Source of the DNA: an uncultured Rubrobacteraceae bacterium
GTDB taxonomy: Bacteria; Actinomycetota; Rubrobacteria; Rubrobacterales; Rubrobacteraceae
Direction of reading: 5' to 3'
Assembly: GCA_902805985.1 (NCBI GenBank)
Contig: CADCUW010000291.1
Coordinates: 1 to 5,689, forward strand
DNA: 5,689 bases
Within the stretch, counting starts at the first letter, position 1. Every line of letters starts with the position of its first letter. The notes beneath the pieces were generated by a model. The model ran no database searches and had not been told where the DNA came from. It saw nothing but the letters and a program-made list of their open reading frames with translations. Of the stretch, positions 1 through 4,687 are shown piece after piece. Position numbers and translations under genes: made by a program.

Positions 1-234
1 GGGTACCAGATCGGCTCGGTCTTCGGCGGCGCCCTCGCCCCCATAATCGCGACAGTCCTCCTGACCGCCACGGGCACCTCCTTCTCCGTCGGCGCCTACA
101 TGGCGGCCGTCTGCGCCATTACCGGCGTCTGCGCCTTCCTGCTCTCCGAGACCTACGGCCGCGACATGGACGAGACCAACGCGACCTCCCCCGGCCGCGC
201 AACCGCCGCCGGGGCCCAGGAGCCGACCACGTAA
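1..234 (+). CDS. MFS transporter, C-terminal fragment (probable metabolite:H+ symporter)
   Basis: This is the last 77 codons of a gene whose start lies left of the window; the frame is open from base 1 to a TAA stop at 232-234. The fragment opens with GYQIGSVFGGALAP, followed by a hydrophobic helix, a short polar turn (TGTSF) and a second hydrophobic helix (VGAYMAAVCAITGVCAFLL) that ends in SETYGRDMDE. This matches the last two transmembrane helices of the MHS branch of the major facilitator superfamily, where a G-Y-Q-x-G-S-x-x-G-G segment and a terminal ET-containing loop are usual. Members are inner-membrane proton symporters for organic acids such as shikimate, citrate or ketoglutarate. 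The final ~20 residues are polar, Ala/Thr/Pro-rich and cytoplasmic. The substrate cannot be read from this piece. The downstream CoA-ester enzymes suggest, by inference only, that it imports the acid they degrade. Confidence 0.8.
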   Translation, partial: GYQIGSVFGGALAPIIATVLLTATGTSFSVGAYMAAVCAITGVCAFLLSETYGRDMDETNATSPGRATAAGAQEPTT

Positions 235-255
235 CCACACCACGAACGCCGCAAC

Positions 256-292
256 CGAGATGCCTCCCGCGATGCAAGCGGGAGGCATCTCG
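256..292 (+). terminator. Perfect intercistronic hairpin (terminator-like or leader attenuator)
   Basis: Arms CGAGATGCCTCCCGC (256-270) and GCGGGAGGCATCTCG (278-292) are perfectly complementary over 15 bp around a 7-base loop (271-277). No T-run follows, so it is not a classical intrinsic terminator, though high-GC actinobacteria use such I-shaped hairpins. It starts 21 bases after the transporter stop. Only about eight bases separate it from the AGGAG of the next gene, leaving no room for a promoter between them. It may end transporter transcription, or be an RNA-stability or attenuation element in a shared message. Confidence 0.7.
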
Positions 293-300
293 CGCGAGAG

Positions 301-305
301 AGGAG
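301..305 (+). promoter_or_regulatory. Ribosome binding site fixing a TTG start
   Basis: AGGAG lies 7 bases upstream of the TTG at 313. It decides the start of the crotonase gene: no in-frame ATG occurs until codon 31, and starting there would remove the conserved N-terminal strand and the NRP motif. Confidence 0.75.
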
Positions 306-312
306 CGAGACC

Positions 313-1098
313 TTGTACGAGACCATCCTCTTCGAGAAGGCGCAGGGCGTCGCCGACGTCGCCCTGAACCGCCCGAAGAAGCTAAACGCCTTCGACGCCA
401 CGATGCACGAGGAGCTATACGCCGCCCTCGACGATGCGGCCGCCGACGACGGGGTGCGCTGCGTCGTGCTGCGGGGGGAGGGACGCGGCTTCTCCGCCGG
501 CGCCGATCTCGCCGGGATCATAGAAGGCTCAGACGGCGACCCCGACCTCGGCGAGTACCTGCGCCGCACCTACAGCCGCCTGGTCAGGCGGATCGTCTCC
601 ATGGAGAAGCCTATCGTAGCCTCGCTCCATGGCCCGGTCTACGGCGCGGGTGTCGGCATCTCGCTCGCCTGCGACATGCGTATCGCCGCCCGTAGCGCGA
701 AGTTCTCCGTCGCCTTTATCAAGATAGGCCTCATGCCCGACGCCGGGGTCTCGTTCTTCCTGCCCCGCGTCGTCGGGCTTGGCCGCGCCCTTGAGATGAG
801 CCTGCTCGGCGACCCCGTCGAGGCCGATGAGGCCCTGCGCATCGGTCTCGTCAACAGGGTCGTCCCCGACGAGAGGCTGGCGGAAGTGACCGCAGCCCTC
901 GCCTCCCGCCTCGCCTCCATGCCGACGGCCGCTATCGGCAGGACCAAGCAGGCCCTCTACGCGAGCTTCGAAGAGAGCCTGGATGCGATGCTGGAGCGCG
1001 AGGCCGAAGGCCAGACCTTCTGCGGCTTTACCGATGATCACAGGGAAGGCGTGGCCGCGTTCTTCGAGAAGCGGGAGGCGAGGTTCACGGGGAGCTAG
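313..1098 (+). CDS. Enoyl-CoA hydratase/isomerase family protein, PaaG/isomerase-like
   Basis: This 261-residue protein has the usual length of a single-domain crotonase. The family binds acyl-CoA in a two-site oxyanion hole and performs hydration, isomerisation or related reactions in the cytoplasm. Visible landmarks are LNRPKKLNAF (18-27), the first oxyanion-hole segment GRGFSAGADL (57-66), the second in GPVYGAGVGISLACD (107-121), IGLMPDAG (138-145), LPRVVG (150-155) and GLVNRVV. By motif alignment the two catalytic glutamates of rat crotonase (Glu144, Glu164) are Gly115 and Phe135 here, so ordinary hydratase chemistry is doubtful. Asp143, in the PDAG motif, matches the acidic residue typical of PaaG-like and delta3-delta2-enoyl-CoA isomerase-like members. 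A double-bond or oxepin-type isomerase is therefore more likely than a hydratase, but the substrate is unknown. The start is TTG with a good AGGAG. The gene follows the transporter by 78 bases and converges with the minus-strand gene, with 6 bases between stops. Confidence 0.9.
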   Translation: MYETILFEKAQGVADVALNRPKKLNAFDATMHEELYAALDDAAADDGVRCVVLRGEGRGFSAGADLAGIIEGSDGDPDLGEYLRRTYSRLVRRIVSMEKPIVASLHGPVYGAGVGISLACDMRIAARSAKFSVAFIKIGLMPDAGVSFFLPRVVGLGRALEMSLLGDPVEADEALRIGLVNRVVPDERLAEVTAALASRLASMPTAAIGRTKQALYASFEESLDAMLEREAEGQTFCGFTDDHREGVAAFFEKREARFTGS

Positions 1099-1104
1099 GG
1101 ATCT

Positions 1105-1560
1105 CTACCGCTCCTCGAGCTCCGGGCCGCCGCGTCCGGGGAGCGCGTAGAAGAGCGCCCCGCCGCGACTCTCCACGGCGAGGTGGCCGGCGCCGGCGAG
1201 CTCCGAGAGCATCTTGTCCGCCTCGCGGACGGTGAGCGAGGTCTCCATCGCCGCCTCGGCGGGGGTGATGCTGCCGCCGCTGTTCTTGATGGCCGAGAGC
1301 AGCTCGCGCTCCGTGCCGTGCCCGGAGGGGACGGAGCCGCGCCTCTCTTGCTGGAGCCTGGAGACGCCGAGGGCGCCAAGTACGAGCGCGGGGAACATAA
1401 AGACGAAGACCGGTACGAGGTTCGCGGCGGTGATGCCGATCGAGACGCCGAAGCCGGCGAAGGCCAGGGCCAACGCGAACAGGACGTAGGTCCCGGCGTT
1501 GGAATCGCCCTTTGAAAGGCCGGTGTCCCGCCGCTCGTCGCGTCCCTCCAGGTCGCCCAC
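1105..1560 (-). CDS. Small membrane-anchored winged-helix-like protein (hypothetical)
   Basis: I do not recognise a named family. With the GTG at 1560 the protein has 151 residues: a charged N-terminus (~1-24), two closely spaced hydrophobic helices (~25-46 and ~48-67; FALALAFAGFGVSIG, then VPVFVFMFPALVLGALGV), a polar linker, and a C-terminal segment (~84-140). That segment begins ELLSAIKNSGG, continues with the helix-turn-helix-like SITPAEAAMETSLTVREADK and ends in a wing-like strand pair (GHLAVESRGGALFYALPG). The pattern of sensing alternatives in a first helix and reading a Met-Leu-x-x-Leu recognition helix resembles MarR/PadR-like winged helices. The open frame extends to a GTG at 1623, which would add 21 residues. 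I prefer 1560 because GGAG lies 5 bases upstream, while 1623 and 1575 lack a Shine-Dalgarno and a TAGAAT hexamer lies between 1560 and 1623. It is transcribed divergently from comB and may be a membrane-tethered regulator (inference). Confidence 0.7.
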   Translation of the reverse strand: MGDLEGRDERRDTGLSKGDSNAGTYVLFALALAFAGFGVSIGITAANLVPVFVFMFPALVLGALGVSRLQQERRGSVPSGHGTERELLSAIKNSGGSITPAEAAMETSLTVREADKMLSELAGAGHLAVESRGGALFYALPGRGGPELEER

Positions 1561-1565
1561 GGTCG

Positions 1566-1569
1566 CTCC
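1566..1569 (-). promoter_or_regulatory. Ribosome binding site deciding the start of the minus-strand gene
   Basis: On the minus strand GGAG sits 5 bases before the GTG at 1560. The longer in-frame starts at 1575 and 1623 have no comparable purine-rich site, which is the main reason for the shorter call. Confidence 0.5.
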
Positions 1570-1594
1570 GATCACCGCTTGCAGTACGGTGAAA

Positions 1595-1600
1595 ATTCTA
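1595..1600 (-). promoter_or_regulatory. Candidate -10 hexamer for the minus-strand gene
   Basis: The minus strand reads TAGAAT here, one base from the TATAAT consensus, in a local A/T island in otherwise GC-rich DNA, about 35 bases upstream of the preferred GTG. No convincing TTGACA-like -35 is visible at the usual spacing; that position is occupied by GC-rich sequence and a dyad (1603-1618). The promoter is therefore tentative. Confidence 0.35.
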
Positions 1601-1602
1601 CC

Positions 1603-1618
1603 CCGACGCCCGTGTCGG
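1603..1618. promoter_or_regulatory. Dyad in the divergent control region (candidate operator)
   Basis: CCGAC (1603-1607) and GTCGG (1614-1618) form a perfect 5-bp dyad with a 6-base spacer. It lies immediately upstream of the TAGAAT hexamer on the minus strand, where a bound regulator could control that promoter. Arms this short and GC-rich can arise by chance. Confidence 0.25.
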
Positions 1619-1655
1619 CGCACGTCCGGGAGGTCGGCCGGGTGCGGCCCCGCGG

Positions 1656-1679
1656 ACGGTTCTGTAGGATGAGAGCCGT
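1656..1679. promoter_or_regulatory. Dyad around a -10-like TAGGAT upstream of comB
   Basis: ACGGTTCT (1656-1663) and AGAGCCGT (1672-1679) pair over 8 positions with a single T-G (wobble) position. The 8-base centre contains TAGGAT (1665-1670), which could be the comB -10 element about 49 bases before the TTG start. An operator overlapping a -10 would allow repression; as RNA it would form a leader hairpin. No clear -35 is seen. Confidence 0.35.
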
Positions 1680-1718
1680 TTTCCGGCGCGGGGGCGAAAG
1701 TTTGCGGAGGGACGAACG

Positions 1719-2435
1719 TTGAAGCGGCTGAGGGTGCTGATGACGCGGCAGGAGATCGTGCCCGGGAGGCTCGCCGGCGCCACGGTCGTCGTCCTGGACG
1801 TCTTCATGGCGACCACGACGCTGCTCGCGATCCTGGAGAACGGCGCCCGGGACGTCTACCCGGCCGAGAGCCTACGGGAGGCCGAGAGGATCCGCGAGAA
1901 GCTCGGTCCCGGGAACGTCCTGCGCGGCGGGGAGCAGGACGCCGCGCGGATAGACGGCTACGATCACGGCCCCTTCCCCGGGGAGTACGCGCCCGAGGTC
2001 GTCAGGGACAGGGACGTCATCTTCGTGACCACCAACGGCACCCGCGCCATCGCCGACGCCGCGGGCGCCGGGCGGGTTCTCCTGGGGTGCCTGCGCAACG
2101 CCCCCGCCGTCGCCCGCGAGCTGGAGGAGTCCGGCGCGGACTCGGTCTACCTCGTCTGCGCCGGCTCGGCCGGCCGCTTCACGGCCGAAGACTTCCTCGG
2201 CGCGGCCGAGATCATCTCCCACATGAACGCGCCCGACTGGCGCCCGAACGACGCCGCGTGGCTCGCCCAGGACTTCATGAACCGGCACGAAAACAACGTC
2301 CATGACGCCCTGAGAGAGAGCCGCGCCGGCCGCTGGTTCGTCGAGAACGACCGGATGGACGCCTTCCACTTCGTCGCCGACGTCGGCGCGAGCATCCTCG
2401 TTCCCGAAATCGTCGACGGCAGGGCGGTTGTATAG
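1719..2435 (+). CDS. comB: 2-phosphosulfolactate phosphatase family protein (ComB)
   Basis: This 238-residue protein matches the ComB family in length and motif order. Family members are Mg2+-dependent phosphatases that convert 2-phospho-3-sulfolactate to sulfolactate, the second step of coenzyme M synthesis in methanogens; many bacteria carry homologues without making coenzyme M. Visible signatures are VVVLDVFMATTTLL (23-36), GGEQDAARIDGYDHGPFP (70-87), VTTNGTRAI (103-111), LVCAGSAGRFTAEDFLGA (145-162) with the acidic pair Glu157-Asp158, and LRESRAGRWF (198-207). Oddly, residue 30 in D-V-F-M-A-T is Met, where many members have Arg. The start is TTG at 1719, supported by GGAGGG at 1706-1711. 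The next possible starts are a GTG at codon 6 and an ATG at codon 8, less well spaced from that site. No ComA-type synthase or ComC-type dehydrogenase is seen nearby, so the physiological substrate is open. The TAG stop is also the first three bases of a tandem repeat. Confidence 0.88.
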   Translation: MKRLRVLMTRQEIVPGRLAGATVVVLDVFMATTTLLAILENGARDVYPAESLREAERIREKLGPGNVLRGGEQDAARIDGYDHGPFPGEYAPEVVRDRDVIFVTTNGTRAIADAAGAGRVLLGCLRNAPAVARELEESGADSVYLVCAGSAGRFTAEDFLGAAEIISHMNAPDWRPNDAAWLAQDFMNRHENNVHDALRESRAGRWFVENDRMDAFHFVADVGASILVPEIVDGRAVV

Positions 2436-2491
2436 GTTATGAGGCATTAGGTTATGAGGCGTTAGGTTATGAGGCGCTAGGTAAGGAGCTC
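2433..2491 (+). repeat. Short tandem repeat, 15-bp unit, three good copies plus one degenerate
   Basis: The unit TAGGTTATGAGGCRY occurs at 2433-2447 (ending AT), 2448-2462 (ending GT) and 2463-2477 (ending GC), with only the last two bases varying. A decayed copy, TAGGTAAGGAGCTC, follows at 2478-2491, and another TAGG begins at 2492. The first unit begins with the comB stop codon. The A/T content is clearly higher than in the flanking genes. A related sequence recurs in reverse orientation at 2507-2530. Confidence 0.9.
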
Positions 2492-2519
2492 TAGGAGGAT
2501 CTCAAGACCTAGAACCTCA
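2470..2519 (+). terminator. Imperfect hairpin formed by the repeat and its inverted copy
   Basis: TGAGGCGCTAGGT (2470-2482) can pair with ACCTAGAACCTCA (2507-2519) at 11 of 13 positions, leaving a 24-base loop. A further inverted segment, GCCTCAACC (2522-2530), can pair with GGTT-GAGGC parts of the earlier units, so several registers are possible. It lies between comB and the kinase-like gene and could end comB transcription. There is no terminal T-run. Confidence 0.45.
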
Positions 2520-2543
2520 CAGCCTCAACCGGAAAGGATACGG

Positions 2544-3602
2544 ATGTCCGAGACGATAGGGGTCCGCGAGGGCGAGGGGTTCGACGTGAGGGCCGTCGAA
2601 GGTGTCCTGCGCGAGAAGATAGACGGGCTGCCCGGGGGGGAGCTAGAGGTCGAGCAGTTCCCTTCGGGCGCGTCGAACCTGACCTACCTGTTGAGGATCG
2701 GTGACTGGGAGGGCGTGCTGCGCCGCCCGCCGATGGGCCCCATACCGCCAAAGGCGCACGACATGGGGCGGGAGTCCGGCATCCTATCGAAGCTGAACGC
2801 CGCCTATCCCCTCGCCCCGAAACCCTACTTCTTCACGGAGGATCAGGAGATCATCGGCGCGCCCTTCTACGTCATGGAGAAGAGGACGGGCGTGGTGCTC
2901 GACGAGTCCTTCCCAGAAGGTATCGAACCTGATGAGCGGCTGTGCCGCGGGATCTCGCGCACCGTCGCGGACACGCTCGTCGAGCTGCACGCCGTCGACC
3001 CGTGGGAGGCGGGCCTCGGGGACCTCGGCAGGCCCGAGGGGTTCCTGAAGCGGCAGACGGAGGGTTGGATCGGCCGCTACGACAAGGCGAAGACCGACGA
3101 GATAGAAGAGGTGGAACCGCTCACCGGCTGGCTCGCGGCGAACGTTCCCAAGAGCCCGGTCCCTACCATCATCCACAACGACTACAAGCTCAACAACCTC
3201 GTCCTCGACCCCGCCGAGCTGACGCAGGTCCGGGCCGTGCTCGACTGGGAGATGGCGACCGTCGGCGACCCGCTCTTCGACCTCGCCGTCTCGCTCTCCT
3301 ACTGGGTCGAGCCCGACGACCCCGATGAGCTCAAGGCCGTCATGCCGACCGTGACCGCCACGCCGGGCTTTATGACGCGTCGGGAGATCATCGACCGCTA
3401 CGCAGAGGGGAGCGGGCGCGACCTCTCGGAGATGCACTGGTACGTCGTCTTCGGCTACTTCAAGCTCGCCGGCATCTTGCAGCAGATCTTCGCCCGCTGG
3501 AAGAACGGTCAGACCCAGGATGAACGCTTCGCCAACTTCGGCGACAGGGTGAGGACCCTGATCCTGCACGCCGAGACCCTCTCCCGCACCGGCGACGTCT
3601 GA
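2544..3602 (+). CDS. Phosphotransferase family protein (APH fold, ACAD10/11-kinase-like)
   Basis: This 352-residue protein has the aminoglycoside-phosphotransferase/choline-kinase fold. The branch is related to the kinase domains of mammalian ACAD10/11 and bacterial LvaA, which phosphorylate the hydroxyl of 4-hydroxyacyl-CoA. Seen here are SGASNLTYLLRIG (41-53) as the nucleotide loop, VLRRPPMGPIPPKAHDMGRE (58-77) with an Arg-rich strand instead of a simple Lys strand, the hinge FYVMEK (108-113), the catalytic loop HNDYKLNN (211-218; Asp213 catalytic, Asn218 metal ligand) and the metal motif DWEMATVGDPLFDLA (234-248; Asp234). All key kinase residues appear intact, so activity is plausible. The C-terminal helical lobe (ERFANFGDRVRTL) is usual for the branch. 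The ATG at 2544 has GGAAAGGA 5 bases upstream. Its TGA overlaps the next gene's ATG by one base, implying translational coupling with a beta-oxidation dehydrogenase. Aminoglycoside resistance is unlikely given these neighbours. The substrate is inference. Confidence 0.88.
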   Translation: MSETIGVREGEGFDVRAVEGVLREKIDGLPGGELEVEQFPSGASNLTYLLRIGDWEGVLRRPPMGPIPPKAHDMGRESGILSKLNAAYPLAPKPYFFTEDQEIIGAPFYVMEKRTGVVLDESFPEGIEPDERLCRGISRTVADTLVELHAVDPWEAGLGDLGRPEGFLKRQTEGWIGRYDKAKTDEIEEVEPLTGWLAANVPKSPVPTIIHNDYKLNNLVLDPAELTQVRAVLDWEMATVGDPLFDLAVSLSYWVEPDDPDELKAVMPTVTATPGFMTRREIIDRYAEGSGRDLSEMHWYVVFGYFKLAGILQQIFARWKNGQTQDERFANFGDRVRTLILHAETLSRTGDV

Positions 3603-4447
3603 TGGAGACGAAGATAGGCGTCCTCGGTACCGGCACGATGGGCGCCGGCATCGTCCAGCTCGCCGCCCAGTCAGGCCACGAGGTCGTCGCCTGCGACGCC
3701 TCCGTCGAAGCTCTGGAGAAGGCCCAGATCTACGTCCGCGAGGGCATGGACCGCTTCGCGCGGAGGGGCGCCTTCTCCGAGGACGAAGCCGCGGCCCACT
3801 ACGACCGCATCCACTGGACCACGAACGTCGAGGACCTCCGCGAGGCAGACGTCGCCATAGAGGCCATCGTGGAGAAGACCGGGCCGAAAAAGGAGGCGCT
3901 AGCCGCCCTCGACGCCCTGCTACCGCCCGAAGCGTGCATCTTCACCAATACGTCCTCAATCCCCATAACCGAGCTCGCCTCTGCCACCAACCGCCCCGAG
4001 AAGGTCTGCGGCACCCACTTCTTCACCCCGCCCCCGGTGCGCGAGGCCGTCGAGATCCCCCGCGGCCCGGCCACGAGCGACGAGACCGTCGAGCGGGCAA
4101 GAGAGCTCGTCCGCTCCTTCGGCAAGCTCCCCGTCGTCGTGGACGGCGACGTCCCCGGCTTCGTCGCAAACCGCTTCCTCACCCCCATGCTCCTCGAAGC
4201 CTGCCGACTCCTCGAGAGAGAGGCCGCCCCGAAAGAAGACATAGACCTCATCGTAAAAAAGGGCCTCGGCTTCCCCATAGGCCCCTTCGAGCTCGGCGAC
4301 TTCATCGGCCTCGACGTCGCCCTGGACGTCATCTCCAGGATCCACGAAGCGACCGGCGACCCCTACTACGAGCCGCCAGAAATACTCAGGGATCTGGTCC
4401 GGTCCGGCAGGCTGGGCCACAAGACCGGCGGAGGTTTCTACGACTAG
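3602..4447 (+). CDS. 3-hydroxyacyl-CoA dehydrogenase, single-function short form
   Basis: At 281 residues this is the size of stand-alone 3-hydroxyacyl/3-hydroxybutyryl-CoA dehydrogenases, which oxidise L-3-hydroxyacyl-CoA to 3-ketoacyl-CoA with NAD+ in the cytoplasm (or run in reverse). The N-terminal Rossmann domain has GTGTMG (9-14) and Asp32 at the end of the second strand, typical of NAD use. The family signature NTSSIPITEL (116-125) follows. His139 and Glu151 keep the catalytic His-Glu spacing of 12, and VPGFVANRFLTP (184-195, Asn190) leads into the helical C-terminal domain with PIGPFELGDFIGLDV (225-239) and the terminal GHKTGGGFYD. The segment between the catalytic pair is FFTPPPVREAVE, whereas most members read close to FFNPVPVMKLVE. 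That may change substrate preference. The ATG overlaps the preceding TGA by one base. The last base of its TAG stop starts a hairpin. Confidence 0.92.
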   Translation: METKIGVLGTGTMGAGIVQLAAQSGHEVVACDASVEALEKAQIYVREGMDRFARRGAFSEDEAAAHYDRIHWTTNVEDLREADVAIEAIVEKTGPKKEALAALDALLPPEACIFTNTSSIPITELASATNRPEKVCGTHFFTPPPVREAVEIPRGPATSDETVERARELVRSFGKLPVVVDGDVPGFVANRFLTPMLLEACRLLEREAAPKEDIDLIVKKGLGFPIGPFELGDFIGLDVALDVISRIHEATGDPYYEPPEILRDLVRSGRLGHKTGGGFYD

Positions 4448-4465
4448 CGCTGGCGAAGCCAGCGC
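4447..4465 (+). terminator. Compact GC hairpin at the stop codon (terminator-like), with an alternative fold
   Basis: GCGCTGGC (4447-4454) and GCCAGCGC (4458-4465) pair perfectly over 8 bp with a GAA loop; the first base is the last base of the dehydrogenase stop codon. No T-run follows. The inner segment GGCGAAGCC (4452-4460) can instead pair with GGCTATCGCC (4475-4484) with one bulged A, so two exclusive structures are possible. Confidence 0.55.
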
Positions 4466-4487
4466 GCACGCTCCGGCTATCGCCTCC

Positions 4488-4645
4488 GCTTTCAGCACGT
4501 CCCCTTCGAGGGCTTTCAGCAAAAGCTCCTCTGACGCGGCGTGCTCTCGTCACCGAAACGCCAGGCAAGCGACTCCGTTCCCTGCGGCAGCGTGGCTCTC
4601 CCATCCGTACTAAGCTGAAAGCGCAAGCTGGGGGGCGCTGAAAGC
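4488..4645. repeat. Long imperfect inverted repeat with four copies of a 9-mer
   Basis: GCTTTCAGC occurs at 4488-4496 and 4512-4520, and its reverse complement GCTGAAAGC at 4614-4622 and 4637-4645. The direct pair is offset by 24 bases and the inverted pair by 23. Between them CCCC (4501-4504) faces the G-run at 4630-4635. The two arms can therefore fold into one long stem of three helices separated by internal loops, capped by a ~93-base central part (4521-4613). No convincing reading frame occupies it. It could be a structured RNA leader, a REP/BIME-like repeat or a decayed miniature element. Most of the 240-base gap between the dehydrogenase and the SDR gene is taken up by this element. 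Confidence 0.75.
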
Positions 4646-4672
4646 CGCCAGAGGCGGCGTCGTGCCGCGACG
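4644..4672 (+). promoter_or_regulatory. Two adjoining small hairpins in the SDR leader
   Basis: GCCGCC (4644-4649) pairs with GGCGGC (4653-4658) around an AGA loop. Directly after it CGTCG (4658-4662) pairs with CGACG (4668-4672) around a 5-base loop. They end about five bases before the AAGGGAGG ribosome binding site at 4677-4684, so they could tune initiation or 5' stability of the SDR message. Whether they act is not shown. Confidence 0.4.
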
Positions 4673-4687
4673 ATCGAAGGGAGGCGC

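Noticed and set aside
153..569. Minus-strand frame across the transporter end, hairpin and crotonase start
   Set aside because: Ser/Arg-rich composition without motifs; it would cross a strong hairpin and two well-supported plus-strand genes.
1109..1145. Possible bidirectional terminator between convergent genes (CGCTCC 1109-1114 with GGAGCG 1140-1145)
   Set aside because: Only a 6-bp stem with a 25-base loop, lying inside the 3' coding end of the minus-strand gene; weak in GC-rich DNA.
2433..2530. CRISPR array
   Set aside because: Units are 15 bases, directly adjacent with no spacers, and no cas gene is near.
2784..3569. Minus-strand frame of 261 codons opposite the kinase-like gene
   Set aside because: It mirrors codon bias of the real gene, shows no family motif, and would be wholly antisense to a protein with intact kinase motifs.
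2544..3602. Aminoglycoside resistance gene
   Set aside because: The APH fold is shared, but VLRRPP and GDPLFDLA features and the fatty-acid-type neighbours fit the ACAD10/11-kinase branch.
4608..4613. TACTAA as a -10 element for the SDR gene
   Set aside because: No matching -35 at the right spacing, and it lies beside the inverted 9-mer copies, so the resemblance may be incidental.
3934..4641. Long plus-strand frame (235 codons) overlapping the 3-hydroxyacyl-CoA dehydrogenase gene
   Set aside because: Its translation is a low-complexity Arg/Pro/His-rich string typical of a GC-rich shadow frame, and the overlapped frame is a complete recognised enzyme.
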